A stretch of DNA of 49,524 nt. It comes from a virus. Where the stretch lies: IMG/VR virus record IMGVR_UViG_3300042290_000428, positions 1 through 49,524 of that record; one strand, 5' to 3'. The notes below the pieces were generated by a model. That model was not told the origin of the DNA, ran no database searches, and saw only the letters and a program-made list of their open reading frames with translations. Numbering within the stretch: the first letter of the stretch is position 1; each line of letters begins with the position of its first letter. The position numbers and the translations under genes are program-made. Shown in pieces: positions 37,176 to 44,941 of the stretch.

Positions 37176-38186
37176 ATGACAACCATCGAAGTCACCCCAT
37201 CCCAACTCACCGAAGTCCTCAAGGATTGCCACGCCGCAGGGCTGAGGCCGTTCATCCAAGGGCAGCCGGGAGTCGGCAAGTCCGCCATCGTCGCCGAGTA
37301 CGCCAAGTCCATTGGCGCGGAGTTCGTCGATGCCCGCCTCGCCTACTACGCCCCTCAGGACGTGCAGGGCTTCCCGTACCTTCACAGCAATGACGAGGGC
37401 GAGAAGACCATGCGCTTCTCCAAGCCAGCCTTCTGGCCTAAGACCGCCACTCCGGTCATCGCTCTGGAGGAGTTCAACTGCGCTACGAGAGCGGTGCAGA
37501 ACGTGGCGTTGCAGTTGCTCAACGACAATCGTGTCGGCGACCACGAGTTGCCCAAGGACGCCTTCGTCTGCCTGCTCGGTAACCGGGCTCAGGATCGCGT
37601 CAACATCGAGAAGCTCAGCTCCGCTGTGATCAATCGTATCGTCAACATCGTGATCAAGCTCGACCTCAACGACTGGGTCAAGTGGGCTCAGAAGAACGGC
37701 ATCGACCCCATGATTACTGCCTTCCTCCGCTTTCGCGGCGATCTGCTGACCACCTTCAGCGGAGCCAAGTGGGACGGCGTGAGCAACTTCGCCTCGCCCC
37801 GCACCTGGGAGAAGGCTTCCAAGATCTACCAGACCTCGACCAACCGCACCATCCGCCACGCACTGCTCAACGGCGTGCTGGGTGAGGGTGCCGCCGCCGA
37901 GTTCGTAGGCTTCCTTGGAGTCAAGGTTCCCGATCTCGACGCCGTCCTGCTGGCTCCCGACACCGCCGAGGTTCCGACCGAGCCCGCCGCGATCTACGCC
38001 ACGTGTGCCGGACTCGCCAAGAGGGTGAAGCCCAAGACCATGGGCGCGATGGTCACCTACCTCAATAGGTTCCCGAAGGAGTTCGGAGTCTTCGCCATGA
38101 AGACGGCGGTCTCCTCCAACACCTCTCTGGCCTCGACCCCAGCGTTCACCACCTGGGTCACGGACAATCAGGACGTGTTTGCCTAA
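37176..38186 (+). CDS. MoxR-type AAA+ ATPase
   Basis: 336 residues. Walker A GQPGVGKS (29-36), a substrate-pore-like region (YYAPQDVQGFPYL), Walker B PVIALEEFN (93-101, Glu98/Glu99), a sensor 1 region LLGNRAQD and a C-terminal lid. MoxR ATPases act as chaperones that insert cofactors or remodel partners together with VWA proteins. A VWA/metallopeptidase gene lies 400 bases downstream, so the pair probably works as one machine. Its target in phage infection is unknown. Confidence 0.85.
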   Translation: MTTIEVTPSQLTEVLKDCHAAGLRPFIQGQPGVGKSAIVAEYAKSIGAEFVDARLAYYAPQDVQGFPYLHSNDEGEKTMRFSKPAFWPKTATPVIALEEFNCATRAVQNVALQLLNDNRVGDHELPKDAFVCLLGNRAQDRVNIEKLSSAVINRIVNIVIKLDLNDWVKWAQKNGIDPMITAFLRFRGDLLTTFSGAKWDGVSNFASPRTWEKASKIYQTSTNRTIRHALLNGVLGEGAAAEFVGFLGVKVPDLDAVLLAPDTAEVPTEPAAIYATCAGLAKRVKPKTMGAMVTYLNRFPKEFGVFAMKTAVSSNTSLASTPAFTTWVTDNQDVFA

Positions 38187-38187
38187 T

Positions 38188-38367
38188 ATGCATTACCACA
38201 TCGCCGAAGGCTCCCGCGACTACTGCCCCATATACCGCATCATAGGGTTCGATGGGCTTATCAGGACTCACGTCTTCACCACCTACTCCCTGAGAGAAGC
38301 GATGAGGCGTTGTGACCTACTCAACGCCGCAATCAAACGCCTAGCCCCCGACAGGAGCCGTGACTGA
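38188..38367 (+). CDS. Hypothetical protein (59 aa)
   Basis: 59 residues from the ATG at 38188 (MHYHIAEGSRDYCPIYRIIG), directly after the MoxR stop; helical C-terminus with LREAMRRCDLLNAAIKRL. Lies within the MoxR-VWA cassette. Not recognised. Confidence 0.6.
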   Translation: MHYHIAEGSRDYCPIYRIIGFDGLIRTHVFTTYSLREAMRRCDLLNAAIKRLAPDRSRD

Positions 38368-38611
38368 GCTAGACATCAGAGCCTGCATCCGACTCGGGGT
38401 GACCATGTATCTGTGGTCACCCCGAACGGGAAGGGTGTGGGAAGTGCGCCGTTGCGAGCACGACCCGACCCGATTAAGGGGCTACCCCTCAACAGACCAA
38501 GGCATCTCCGGCACAGGCTGGCTGACGCCCCGCCAAGTCGAATGGCACATCACCAACAAACCTAACAACTTAACAACCACCTTATTATGTCCACTGCATC
38601 CGATAAAGTAG
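38360..38611 (+). CDS. Hypothetical protein, GTG start (83 aa)
   Basis: A GTG start at 38360 overlaps the previous stop by 8 bases. 83 residues, MTELDIRACIRLGVTMYLWS..., Trp- and Arg-rich beta-type sequence (PRTGRVWEVRRCEHDPTRLR). Its end overlaps the start of the VWA gene by 25 bases. Function unknown. Confidence 0.5.
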   Translation: MTELDIRACIRLGVTMYLWSPRTGRVWEVRRCEHDPTRLRGYPSTDQGISGTGWLTPRQVEWHITNKPNNLTTTLLCPLHPIK

Positions 38612-39864
38612 CTTCGGCTACAACCACCATCGTCCTCGACCATCCCTTCTTTGCCAGCCTACTGCTTAGCATGAAGCGTATCGAAGACCCGTCAGTCCCC
38701 ACCGCCTGTACCAATGGCGTCGTGATCAAGTACAACCCCGACTTCATTGACTCCCTCACCGAGTCGCAAGTCGCTGGGTTACTCGTCCATGAAGTCCTGC
38801 ACCCTGCGCTTGGTCACTTGCACCGCTTGCCCCGTAACGCCGAGGGCAACATTGCCGGCGACTATGCCATCAACAACTTCTTGGATAACTACAACAACTC
38901 CGAGAAGGTCAGCAGGCTGGAGTTGCCCGACGGCGGTTGCCTCGATCACAGCTTCGACGAGATGTCCGCCGAGCAGATCCTGGCCGAGCTTCGCCGCCGT
39001 CAGCCCCCTCCGCCTCCCGAGCCCGACCTCCCCACTCCCCCCGAGGAGGACAAACCTCAAGGTGATGGCGAAGGCAAGGGCGACGGCGAGCCCCAACCCG
39101 GCGACGCCCCCGACAGCAAAGGCAAAGGCAAGCCCGACGACCCCAACGCACCTCGCACCAAAGAGCAGGGTGGGTGGGGTGAGTTCGAGGATCAAGCGGC
39201 TGGCGACGACATGACCCCCGACGAGATGAACTCCGAGTGGGAGCGTCGCGTCATCCAAGCCGCCACCGCCGCCAAGATGCAGGGCAAGGTTCCCGATTGC
39301 ATCGAGGCGCTGATCAGCGACATGGTCAACGCCAAGGTTCCTTGGCAGCAAGTCCTCAACCGCTTTGTCGAGGAGACCAGCTACAACGACTACTCTTGGA
39401 ACAATCCGGATCGTAGGTTCCTCCCCGACGACATCGTTCTTCCCGATCTCCACGACGAGACGCTCGGTGAGATCGTTGTGGCTGTCGATACCTCCGGCTC
39501 CATCTACGGCGTGCCCGAGGTTGTCGGCTCCTTCCAGAACGAGATCAACTCGCTCATCGATCGATGCAAGCCGAGCAAGCTGCACGTCGTGCAGTGCGAT
39601 GCTCGCATCACCGACGTCAAGGAGTACACCGACGGCCAGCCCATCGAGCTGACACTCCGTGGCGGTGGCGGCACCGACTTCCGCCCTGTCGGCGAGTACA
39701 TCAACCAACACGGCATCAACCCCCGTGTCTGCATCTATCTGACCGACCTTGAGGGATCTTTCCCCGAGGTGCCTTGGCCATTCCCCACCCTCTGGTGCGT
39801 CTACAACAACGAGAACCTCGCGGCTCCGTTCGGCGACACCATCCACATCCCAAAAGAAGGTTAA
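38587..39864 (+). CDS. VWA-domain putative zinc metallopeptidase (DUF2201-like)
   Basis: 425 residues. The N-terminal domain has a complete HExxH zinc motif (HEVLHPALGHLHR, His68-Glu69-His72). The middle is a long Pro/Gly/Asp/Lys low-complexity linker (about 138-205). The C-terminal VWA-like domain has the MIDAS sequence VDTSGS (Asp301-Ser305) and LTDLEGSFPE. This is the layout of DUF2201-type metallopeptidases that accompany MoxR ATPases. It should work with the ATPase at 37176. A protease that acts on host or phage proteins is plausible; the substrate is unknown. Confidence 0.82.
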   Translation: MSTASDKVASATTTIVLDHPFFASLLLSMKRIEDPSVPTACTNGVVIKYNPDFIDSLTESQVAGLLVHEVLHPALGHLHRLPRNAEGNIAGDYAINNFLDNYNNSEKVSRLELPDGGCLDHSFDEMSAEQILAELRRRQPPPPPEPDLPTPPEEDKPQGDGEGKGDGEPQPGDAPDSKGKGKPDDPNAPRTKEQGGWGEFEDQAAGDDMTPDEMNSEWERRVIQAATAAKMQGKVPDCIEALISDMVNAKVPWQQVLNRFVEETSYNDYSWNNPDRRFLPDDIVLPDLHDETLGEIVVAVDTSGSIYGVPEVVGSFQNEINSLIDRCKPSKLHVVQCDARITDVKEYTDGQPIELTLRGGGGTDFRPVGEYINQHGINPRVCIYLTDLEGSFPEVPWPFPTLWCVYNNENLAAPFGDTIHIPKEG

Positions 39865-39868
39865 TCCC

Positions 39869-40492
39869 ATGAAGAAAACACGCTACAGCTCAGCACAGAA
39901 ACTCGGGCAAGCCTGGCTTGCACGCTCCATCAATGGCGAAGCCATCTCCGGACGAGTCGGCTCGTATCGACTGACCGCCGATCCGGATCACATCTGGAGC
40001 GGAGAGAAGACATTTCCCTTGGTGCGTCGGCACAAGACCCTCCCCTTGGTCATTGCCCTCCGCCACGGATCGCACTCCTTGGGTAAGGCCGCACTCGCGG
40101 CCATCAAGTATGCCTCAGAGGTTCCTGAGATCGCCCGGTATCGTTACGATTTAAGCTCGAAGGGATCTATCAAGACAATCGTTCAAGCCCGTCAGGTGCC
40201 ATGTGCGGTGACGTGCGTCGAGGATCTGCGAGATGATCGCCTATCATCCTGCGACCTTGCGACCCTGCAACCCTTGGTTCTGGCTTCCTGCATCCCGACG
40301 CTCAAGTGCTTGGTAACGGGCTATCGGCACAATAGTCCCAATCACTATCGCTACACCAATCTTGAGCGAGAGTGGGAGAACGAGCGCGATTTCCTAAAGG
40401 CCGTCGGCTTGGACATCCCCGAAGAGTACGAGAAGAAGAAGCTGGTCGCCGTCGCCACCCGTCGGCTCAAGACCGGCAACTACCGCGAATAA
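39869..40492 (+). CDS. Hypothetical protein of MoxR-region operon (207 aa)
   Basis: 207 residues from the ATG at 39869 (MKKTRYSSAQKLGQAWLARS). An N-terminal part with repeated charged strands (LVRRHKTLPLVIALRHG), then a stretch CDLATLQPLVLASC encoded around a near copy of the dispersed decamer (40266-40275). Basic C-terminus. No known domain. Confidence 0.65.
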   Translation: MKKTRYSSAQKLGQAWLARSINGEAISGRVGSYRLTADPDHIWSGEKTFPLVRRHKTLPLVIALRHGSHSLGKAALAAIKYASEVPEIARYRYDLSSKGSIKTIVQARQVPCAVTCVEDLRDDRLSSCDLATLQPLVLASCIPTLKCLVTGYRHNSPNHYRYTNLEREWENERDFLKAVGLDIPEEYEKKKLVAVATRRLKTGNYRE

Positions 40493-40519
40493 CACCTAAC
40501 CACTAACCACCTTAAACTT

Positions 40520-41269
40520 ATGATTGCTTACCCATCCAAAAACTACACCCGTTACGGCTACGACGAGAGAGTCGAGATGATCAACGAGGCGCTCTGTGAC
40601 CTTGAGACCCTGCGACACGAACTCGGTGACCCGCTCTATCGGGCTGTGATGCAGCACCGCTCCAAGATTGCGGCGGTGATCAACCAACGGAGCATTCTCC
40701 GCAAGACTGCCCGGTTCAATGACCTTCCCGCCAGAGGGAAGAATCTCGACGTGTTCAAGCGTCTCAACCAGAAGTTGCCCGATCGCCTGAGCGGTTACTC
40801 CCGCATGGTGGAGCACCGGATCAGGGACTGCGTCCATAGCGTTATCCATGTTGAGAACTACCGGAATGAACTAGTGACTCGGGACGATTCCAAGCCGTAC
40901 TTTATCGAGGCCGAGTGCATCAAGCGCGACGGCTGGGGTCGCAGCTACACCAACTACTCGGCGAATGTCCCCCGTGACTGGCATCACTCGCCAGCCGCCC
41001 GAGTCTCCCAGTTGTTTGACCACAAGTTCTTCCCCTTGCAGTGCAAGCGTAGGGTTGACCTGGATCACGACGGCTTTCAGTTCTACTGGGTCAATCGTCA
41101 GAAGCGGACTCCCAAGGTCGGCTTTGCTCCCCCCGAGGAAGGCTACGCGGTGACCAACCACAACGAGTTCGTTGGCTGGGGCACCACCCCTGAGCTTGCA
41201 GTCACGGCTCTCAAGAAAGACATCACCAAAGCGGCCAAGGCTCGGCTGCTTGCAACCATGAAAGCGTAA
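40520..41269 (+). CDS. Hypothetical protein (249 aa)
   Basis: 249 residues, MIAYPSKNYTRYGYDERVEM.... A helical N-terminal two thirds, and a C-terminal beta part with KRRVDLDHDGFQFYWVNRQK. Its last base is the first base of the next ATG (TAATG). Not recognised; probably in one unit with the genes before and after. Confidence 0.65.
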   Translation: MIAYPSKNYTRYGYDERVEMINEALCDLETLRHELGDPLYRAVMQHRSKIAAVINQRSILRKTARFNDLPARGKNLDVFKRLNQKLPDRLSGYSRMVEHRIRDCVHSVIHVENYRNELVTRDDSKPYFIEAECIKRDGWGRSYTNYSANVPRDWHHSPAARVSQLFDHKFFPLQCKRRVDLDHDGFQFYWVNRQKRTPKVGFAPPEEGYAVTNHNEFVGWGTTPELAVTALKKDITKAAKARLLATMKA

Positions 41270-41589
41270 TGACCATCATACACCAAGACCCGACCCTAGC
41301 CCAAGCCGTACACGATACGGCCACCAAGAAGCTAGACAGCCCAGATTGGGAGGACTTCCCGATCAATATCCTCGATGATCTATCCCTAGGACAGCGAGCC
41401 TTTGAAGTGCTTAGCACTCTCGGTTACGCCAAGGAGATTGAGGTAGATTTCAACGGCGAGGACACGGATTACTTCGGCGACTCTATTCATCCCAAGGCCA
41501 AGGAGTTCCTCCTCAAGTACGGCAAGGAGTACGTCGAGTGCCTCGAAGCCTACATGAGATTAACCAACCAACCCATCAAACGACTATGA
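41269..41589 (+). CDS. Hypothetical protein (106 aa)
   Basis: 106 residues, MTIIHQDPTLAQAVHDTATK..., acidic, helical C-terminus (HPKAKEFLLKYGKEYVECLE). Coupled at both ends by short overlaps. Function unknown. Confidence 0.65.
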   Translation: MTIIHQDPTLAQAVHDTATKKLDSPDWEDFPINILDDLSLGQRAFEVLSTLGYAKEIEVDFNGEDTDYFGDSIHPKAKEFLLKYGKEYVECLEAYMRLTNQPIKRL

Positions 41590-41765
41590 GACCCGTCCCC
41601 GCCACGAAATACCTGACTGACAACGCGATCACCATCTACGAGCTGGCTTACCAAGCCATCCTAGAAGACTCGCCCGCCTACGACCACCTCGCCCGTTCGC
41701 TAGACCTCTCCGACGAATATCTAGAAGAGCTACGCGGATTCCTCGGCGAGTACCTACAAGACTAA
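41586..41765 (+). CDS. Small acidic helical protein (59 aa)
   Basis: 59 residues from the ATG at 41586 (MRPVPATKYLTDNAITIYEL), overlapping the previous stop by 4 bases. Mostly helix, ends RGFLGEYLQD. Size and charge would fit an anti-restriction or inhibitor protein, but that is speculation. Confidence 0.6.
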   Translation: MRPVPATKYLTDNAITIYELAYQAILEDSPAYDHLARSLDLSDEYLEELRGFLGEYLQD

Positions 41766-41788
41766 AGCCCCTAACAAAACAACATATC

Positions 41789-42310
41789 ATGCCTAACCAC
41801 ACACACTGCATTCTGACCATCGCCGGAGAGTCCGATAAGACTCTGCACGAAATCATCAACCCCTACATGGGGATGAACACCAGCGAGCCGCCCGAGCTTA
41901 CGCTCGACCTCAACAAGATCATACCCATGCCCGACACGGTCAGCGTGGAGGAGACCCCCAACCACGACGGCGGAATGCCTGATTGGTACAACTGGCGAGT
42001 CGGGAACTGGGGCACCAAGTGGAACACCTACCTCATGGGCTATGACGGCCGATTCCTAGACGAAGCTGACTGGGTGTTCCATTTCTACACGGCCTGGGCT
42101 CCACCGCTCCCCTGCATCCAGCGGCTTGCCGAGCTGACGGGTGTCGCCCTGCAACTCTGCTACCTTGACGAGGGGAGCTGCTACATCGGGAAGTACATCG
42201 CATTGCCGTCTGGCGAGGAGAACGACGAGTGCTACGGCGATGTTGACAAAGCCCCAAAGGATCTCCGCGAGGAGTTCGGGGAGCTAGGCGAACCCGACGA
42301 GATGGACTGA
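41789..42310 (+). CDS. DUF1281/YubB-Api92-like protein
   Basis: 173 residues. The central WYNWRVGNWGTKWNTY (about 66-81) is the hallmark I recall for the DUF1281/YubB (ferredoxin-like) and Api92 families common on phages and plasmids, followed by TAWAPPLPCIQRLAEL and an acidic tail. The function of the family is not established; links with host-takeover or anti-restriction have been suggested for mobile elements in general. Confidence 0.75.
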   Translation: MPNHTHCILTIAGESDKTLHEIINPYMGMNTSEPPELTLDLNKIIPMPDTVSVEETPNHDGGMPDWYNWRVGNWGTKWNTYLMGYDGRFLDEADWVFHFYTAWAPPLPCIQRLAELTGVALQLCYLDEGSCYIGKYIALPSGEENDECYGDVDKAPKDLREEFGELGEPDEMD

Positions 42311-42317
42311 TTACGCT

Positions 42318-42578
42318 ATGGATAAAGACATCACCTACTTGGCTAAAGACATCATGTTCCCAGAGGCCGCTGCTCGTCGTGATTATTACGGAAGGCACGG
42401 CTTTGGGAGATGCCTCGGCTTGGATGTCTGGGGTACCGACGGCCATGTTCGTATCTCCCCGATCAATACCACCGGAAGAACGACCGCTTGCACGATCGAG
42501 TTACCTCGTGAGTCCATCCCCGAGCTTATCTGGTTCCTACGCCAGATTTATCAGTCACCAAACCCAACCTTAGAATAA
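42318..42578 (+). CDS. Hypothetical protein (86 aa)
   Basis: 86 residues, MDKDITYLAKDIMFPEAAAR..., with GFGRCLGLDVWGTDGHVRIS and a C-terminal helix (SIPELIWFLRQIY). Beta-sheet plus helix pattern. Not recognised. Confidence 0.6.
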   Translation: MDKDITYLAKDIMFPEAAARRDYYGRHGFGRCLGLDVWGTDGHVRISPINTTGRTTACTIELPRESIPELIWFLRQIYQSPNPTLE

Positions 42579-42603
42579 GCACCCACCACAACAGAAAACC
42601 CCT

Positions 42604-42816
42604 ATGAAATTCTGGTATCACTACAATAAACCCGCTTCCCGTTCCCAAGGATGCAATATCCTGACGGTTCACTTCAAGGGAGCCTGCCACCTTGTCAAAG
42701 ACATCGTGTGCAAGGTTCCCACCGCAACCCGATCCCGAAAGGCTCAGCCCCATTGCGTCATCGCTGGGGACGCCTCCGAGATCCTCATCAACGGAACCAC
42801 TGCCTTTATTTCTTAA
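42604..42816 (+). CDS. Hypothetical protein (70 aa)
   Basis: 70 residues, MKFWYHYNKPASRSQGCNIL..., basic and beta-rich, with AGDASEILINGTTAFIS at the end. Stands in its own short gap-flanked position before a 13-bp motif. Function unknown. Confidence 0.6.
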   Translation: MKFWYHYNKPASRSQGCNILTVHFKGACHLVKDIVCKVPTATRSRKAQPHCVIAGDASEILINGTTAFIS

Positions 42817-42817
42817 A

Positions 42818-42830
42818 GGTTGCATATACC
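42818..42830 (+). promoter_or_regulatory. 13-bp motif
   Basis: GGTTGCATATACC followed by acaaccctaccct and ATG at 42844, only 13 bases downstream. Confidence 0.55.
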
Positions 42831-42843
42831 ACAACCCTACCCT

Positions 42844-43554
42844 ATGAAAGTACACCTCACCCTTAGATCCAGCAACGCAAAGACCGGACCCATCCCAGTG
42901 TCAACCTCCTCCGCTGAGACTTGCCCCGACGCTTGCCCCTTCAAGGGAGCGGGGTGCTATGCCGACGGCGGCCCGTTGGCACTCCATTGGAGAGCCGTCA
43001 CCAACGAGACCCGTGGAACCTACTGGCAGTCCTTCATCAGACAGATACACGAGCTACCGCAGGGTCAGCTCTGGCGTCATAACCAAGCTGGCGACTTGCC
43101 GGGTCTCAACGACGACATCGACCGCGACAAGTTGAAGGATCTCGCCATAGCCAACCAAGGCAAGCGCGGCTTCACCTACACCCACAAGCCGCCAACCCGT
43201 CGCAACTTGGAGCTGATACACTCTGCCAACGCACGCGGGTTCACGATCAATCTCAGCGCCAACACTCTTGACCATGCTGATCGCTTGGTCAAAACGGGAT
43301 TGCCCGTTGTCGTCGTTCTCCCATCAGAGGACGTGGACAAACGCAATCAGTTAACTCCGGCGGGTCACGAGGTTGTGACTTGCCCAGCCACCCGATCGGA
43401 GCGGATCAACTGCTCCACGTGCGGCCTGTGTCAGAAGAAGAACAGAGGGTTCATCATCGGCTTCCCAGCCCATGGAGCCCGTAAAAAACAGCTCAGTAAT
43501 TTAGTGCGCGGGGTATCACACACCGCGCACCAACCCCAACCAACAACCAACTAA
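42844..43554 (+). CDS. Conserved phage protein with Cys clusters (236 aa)
   Basis: 236 residues from the ATG at 42844 (MKVHLTLRSSNAKTGPIPVS). The N-terminal CPDACPFKGAGCYAD and C-terminal CSTCGLCQKKNRGFIIGFPA cysteines look like a metal or Fe-S site. The centre has a strand-helix pattern (KRGFTYTHKPPTRRNLELIH, FTINLSANTL, LPVVVVLPSEDV) suggestive of a TIM-barrel/radical-SAM-like fold. From memory it is a recurrent phage family of unknown function, close to the methyltransferase gene here. Confidence 0.68.
   Translation: MKVHLTLRSSNAKTGPIPVSTSSAETCPDACPFKGAGCYADGGPLALHWRAVTNETRGTYWQSFIRQIHELPQGQLWRHNQAGDLPGLNDDIDRDKLKDLAIANQGKRGFTYTHKPPTRRNLELIHSANARGFTINLSANTLDHADRLVKTGLPVVVVLPSEDVDKRNQLTPAGHEVVTCPATRSERINCSTCGLCQKKNRGFIIGFPAHGARKKQLSNLVRGVSHTAHQPQPTTN
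43512..43524 (+). promoter_or_regulatory. 13-bp motif before the overlapping methyltransferase genes
   Basis: GGTATCACACACC, inside the end of the upstream gene, 32 bases before the ATG at 43557. Confidence 0.5.
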
Positions 43555-43556
43555 AA

Positions 43557-44924
43557 ATGTGGATACTACCGAAACAATTACACACGTTAGCCTGTGCTCT
43601 GGATACGGAGGCATTGACCTGGGACTCCGAGCAGCTGTGCCAAACCTACGAACAATCGCTTACTGTGAACGGGAAGCCTTCCCGATCTCGATCCTTCTCC
43701 GCCGCATTGAAGAAGGACAACTGGATGTCGGCCCTATCCACACGGACCTTAAAACCTTCCCTTGGGCAGAGTTTCGTGACCGAGTTTCTATCCTCAGCGG
43801 CGGTTATCCGTGCCAGCCATTTTCCGCAGCCGGAAACCGACTCGGCAAAGACGACCCCCGACACCTCTGGCCTTGGATCAAGGAAGGAATTACTATCATG
43901 CAACCCAAGCAATGCTTCTTCGAGAACGTCGATGGACACGTCTCGATGGGACTCTCCTCAGTCATCAGCGACTTGGAAGAAATTGGTTACAAAGCGACGT
44001 GGGGAATTTTCAGCGCGTCTGAAGTCCTCGATTGCGAAGGCCGAAATGCTCCACACCAACGCAAGCGCGTCTTCATCCTGGCCGACCGCATCGACGAGGG
44101 ATCACAAGGGAGGCTACGGGGGTGGACGAGTTCGGGATGGAAAGATCTCGATGGACACCTTGGACGTAGCGGTGCAAGCGTACTCGGACGGTGGCCTTCT
44201 CGCCCCGGAGAGCGCCAATACGCTTGGGAGCCGCCCAGAGTTGTGGAGAACACCAAGCTCGTCGGACGGGGAGGGGGGCATCATGGAGATGCGCCCGGGG
44301 ACGGCGGGGAAGTACAAGTTGAGGGATCACGTCCATGCGAAGTGGGCGACTCCTTCAGCCTTCGACTGGAACCAGCCCGAGACCAAGGAGCAGTGGGAGA
44401 AGCGAGCGGCAACGCAAGCGGAGAAGGGGGTCAACCTACATCTGCCTTTGAAATCACAAGCCATTCAGGTGGGGAACACCTGGGCTACCCCGAACGCGGG
44501 GGACTTCAAGGCTGGGATGGCGACGGGTCGCAAGCAGAAGAGCTTGGGGCAGGACGTGACCAACAGCTTGGCCAACTGGGCAACCCCCAACACGCTGGAT
44601 CACATGGCTCTGCGTTCTCCCGAAGCATTACTCCGTCAAGCGACGACCACGCGGGCGGGGAGAACAGCGCCAGCCAATCTGAGGGAGCAAGTCGATCCGG
44701 CCTCAGTGGAGATCTACGAGACCAGAACGGCTTCGCCCAAGCAGAAGATCACCCACAAATTGAACCCTCGTTTTGTGGAGACTTTGATGGGCCTGCCGAT
44801 CGGGTGGGTTATGCCGAGTTGTGCAAAACCTATATCAACCGCACCCACGAGCTTAGGGCACTCGGGAATGGCGTTGTCTGGCAGCAGGCCGAGCTTGCCT
44901 ATCGGGTGCTTACAGAACAACTGA
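43557..44924 (+). CDS. Second long reading frame overlapping the methyltransferase (455 aa)
   Basis: 455 codons without a stop, starting ATG at 43557, two bases before the methyltransferase GTG, and ending 14 bases before its stop. The protein has recognisable pieces that I recall from phage ORFs beside cytosine methyltransferases: SFVTEFLSSAAVIRASH, SSWPTASTRDHKGG, several WATPNAGD-type segments (about 195-360) and LNPRFVETLMGLPIGWVMPSC near the C-terminus. No catalytic motif is known. The same-strand overlap over more than 99% of its length makes it either a true overprinted gene or a strongly conserved shadow. In the second half its repeats look more protein-like than the other frame. Confidence 0.55.
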   Translation: MWILPKQLHTLACALDTEALTWDSEQLCQTYEQSLTVNGKPSRSRSFSAALKKDNWMSALSTRTLKPSLGQSFVTEFLSSAAVIRASHFPQPETDSAKTTPDTSGLGSRKELLSCNPSNASSRTSMDTSRWDSPQSSATWKKLVTKRRGEFSARLKSSIAKAEMLHTNASASSSWPTASTRDHKGGYGGGRVRDGKISMDTLDVAVQAYSDGGLLAPESANTLGSRPELWRTPSSSDGEGGIMEMRPGTAGKYKLRDHVHAKWATPSAFDWNQPETKEQWEKRAATQAEKGVNLHLPLKSQAIQVGNTWATPNAGDFKAGMATGRKQKSLGQDVTNSLANWATPNTLDHMALRSPEALLRQATTTRAGRTAPANLREQVDPASVEIYETRTASPKQKITHKLNPRFVETLMGLPIGWVMPSCAKPISTAPTSLGHSGMALSGSRPSLPIGCLQNN

Positions 44925-44938
44925 TCCAGAACTCTTGA
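43559..44938 (+). CDS. DNA (cytosine-5) methyltransferase
   Basis: 459 residues from GTG at 43559. C5-methyltransferase motifs are in order: I (SLCSGYGGIDLGL, 11-23), IV (GGYPCQPFS with nucleophile Cys85), VI (ENV, 122-124), VIII (QRKRVFILA, 167-175), and X near the end (RALGNGVVWQQAELA). Between VIII and X, about 230 residues are a Gly/Ser/Asp/Glu-rich low-complexity stretch in place of a normal target-recognition domain; this is exactly where the overlapping frame carries its conserved segments. It probably protects phage DNA from host restriction by methylating cytosine. The recognition site cannot be predicted. Confidence 0.88.
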   Translation: MDTTETITHVSLCSGYGGIDLGLRAAVPNLRTIAYCEREAFPISILLRRIEEGQLDVGPIHTDLKTFPWAEFRDRVSILSGGYPCQPFSAAGNRLGKDDPRHLWPWIKEGITIMQPKQCFFENVDGHVSMGLSSVISDLEEIGYKATWGIFSASEVLDCEGRNAPHQRKRVFILADRIDEGSQGRLRGWTSSGWKDLDGHLGRSGASVLGRWPSRPGERQYAWEPPRVVENTKLVGRGGGHHGDAPGDGGEVQVEGSRPCEVGDSFSLRLEPARDQGAVGEASGNASGEGGQPTSAFEITSHSGGEHLGYPERGGLQGWDGDGSQAEELGAGRDQQLGQLGNPQHAGSHGSAFSRSITPSSDDHAGGENSASQSEGASRSGLSGDLRDQNGFAQAEDHPQIEPSFCGDFDGPADRVGYAELCKTYINRTHELRALGNGVVWQQAELAYRVLTEQLIQNS

Positions 44939-44941
44939 AGT

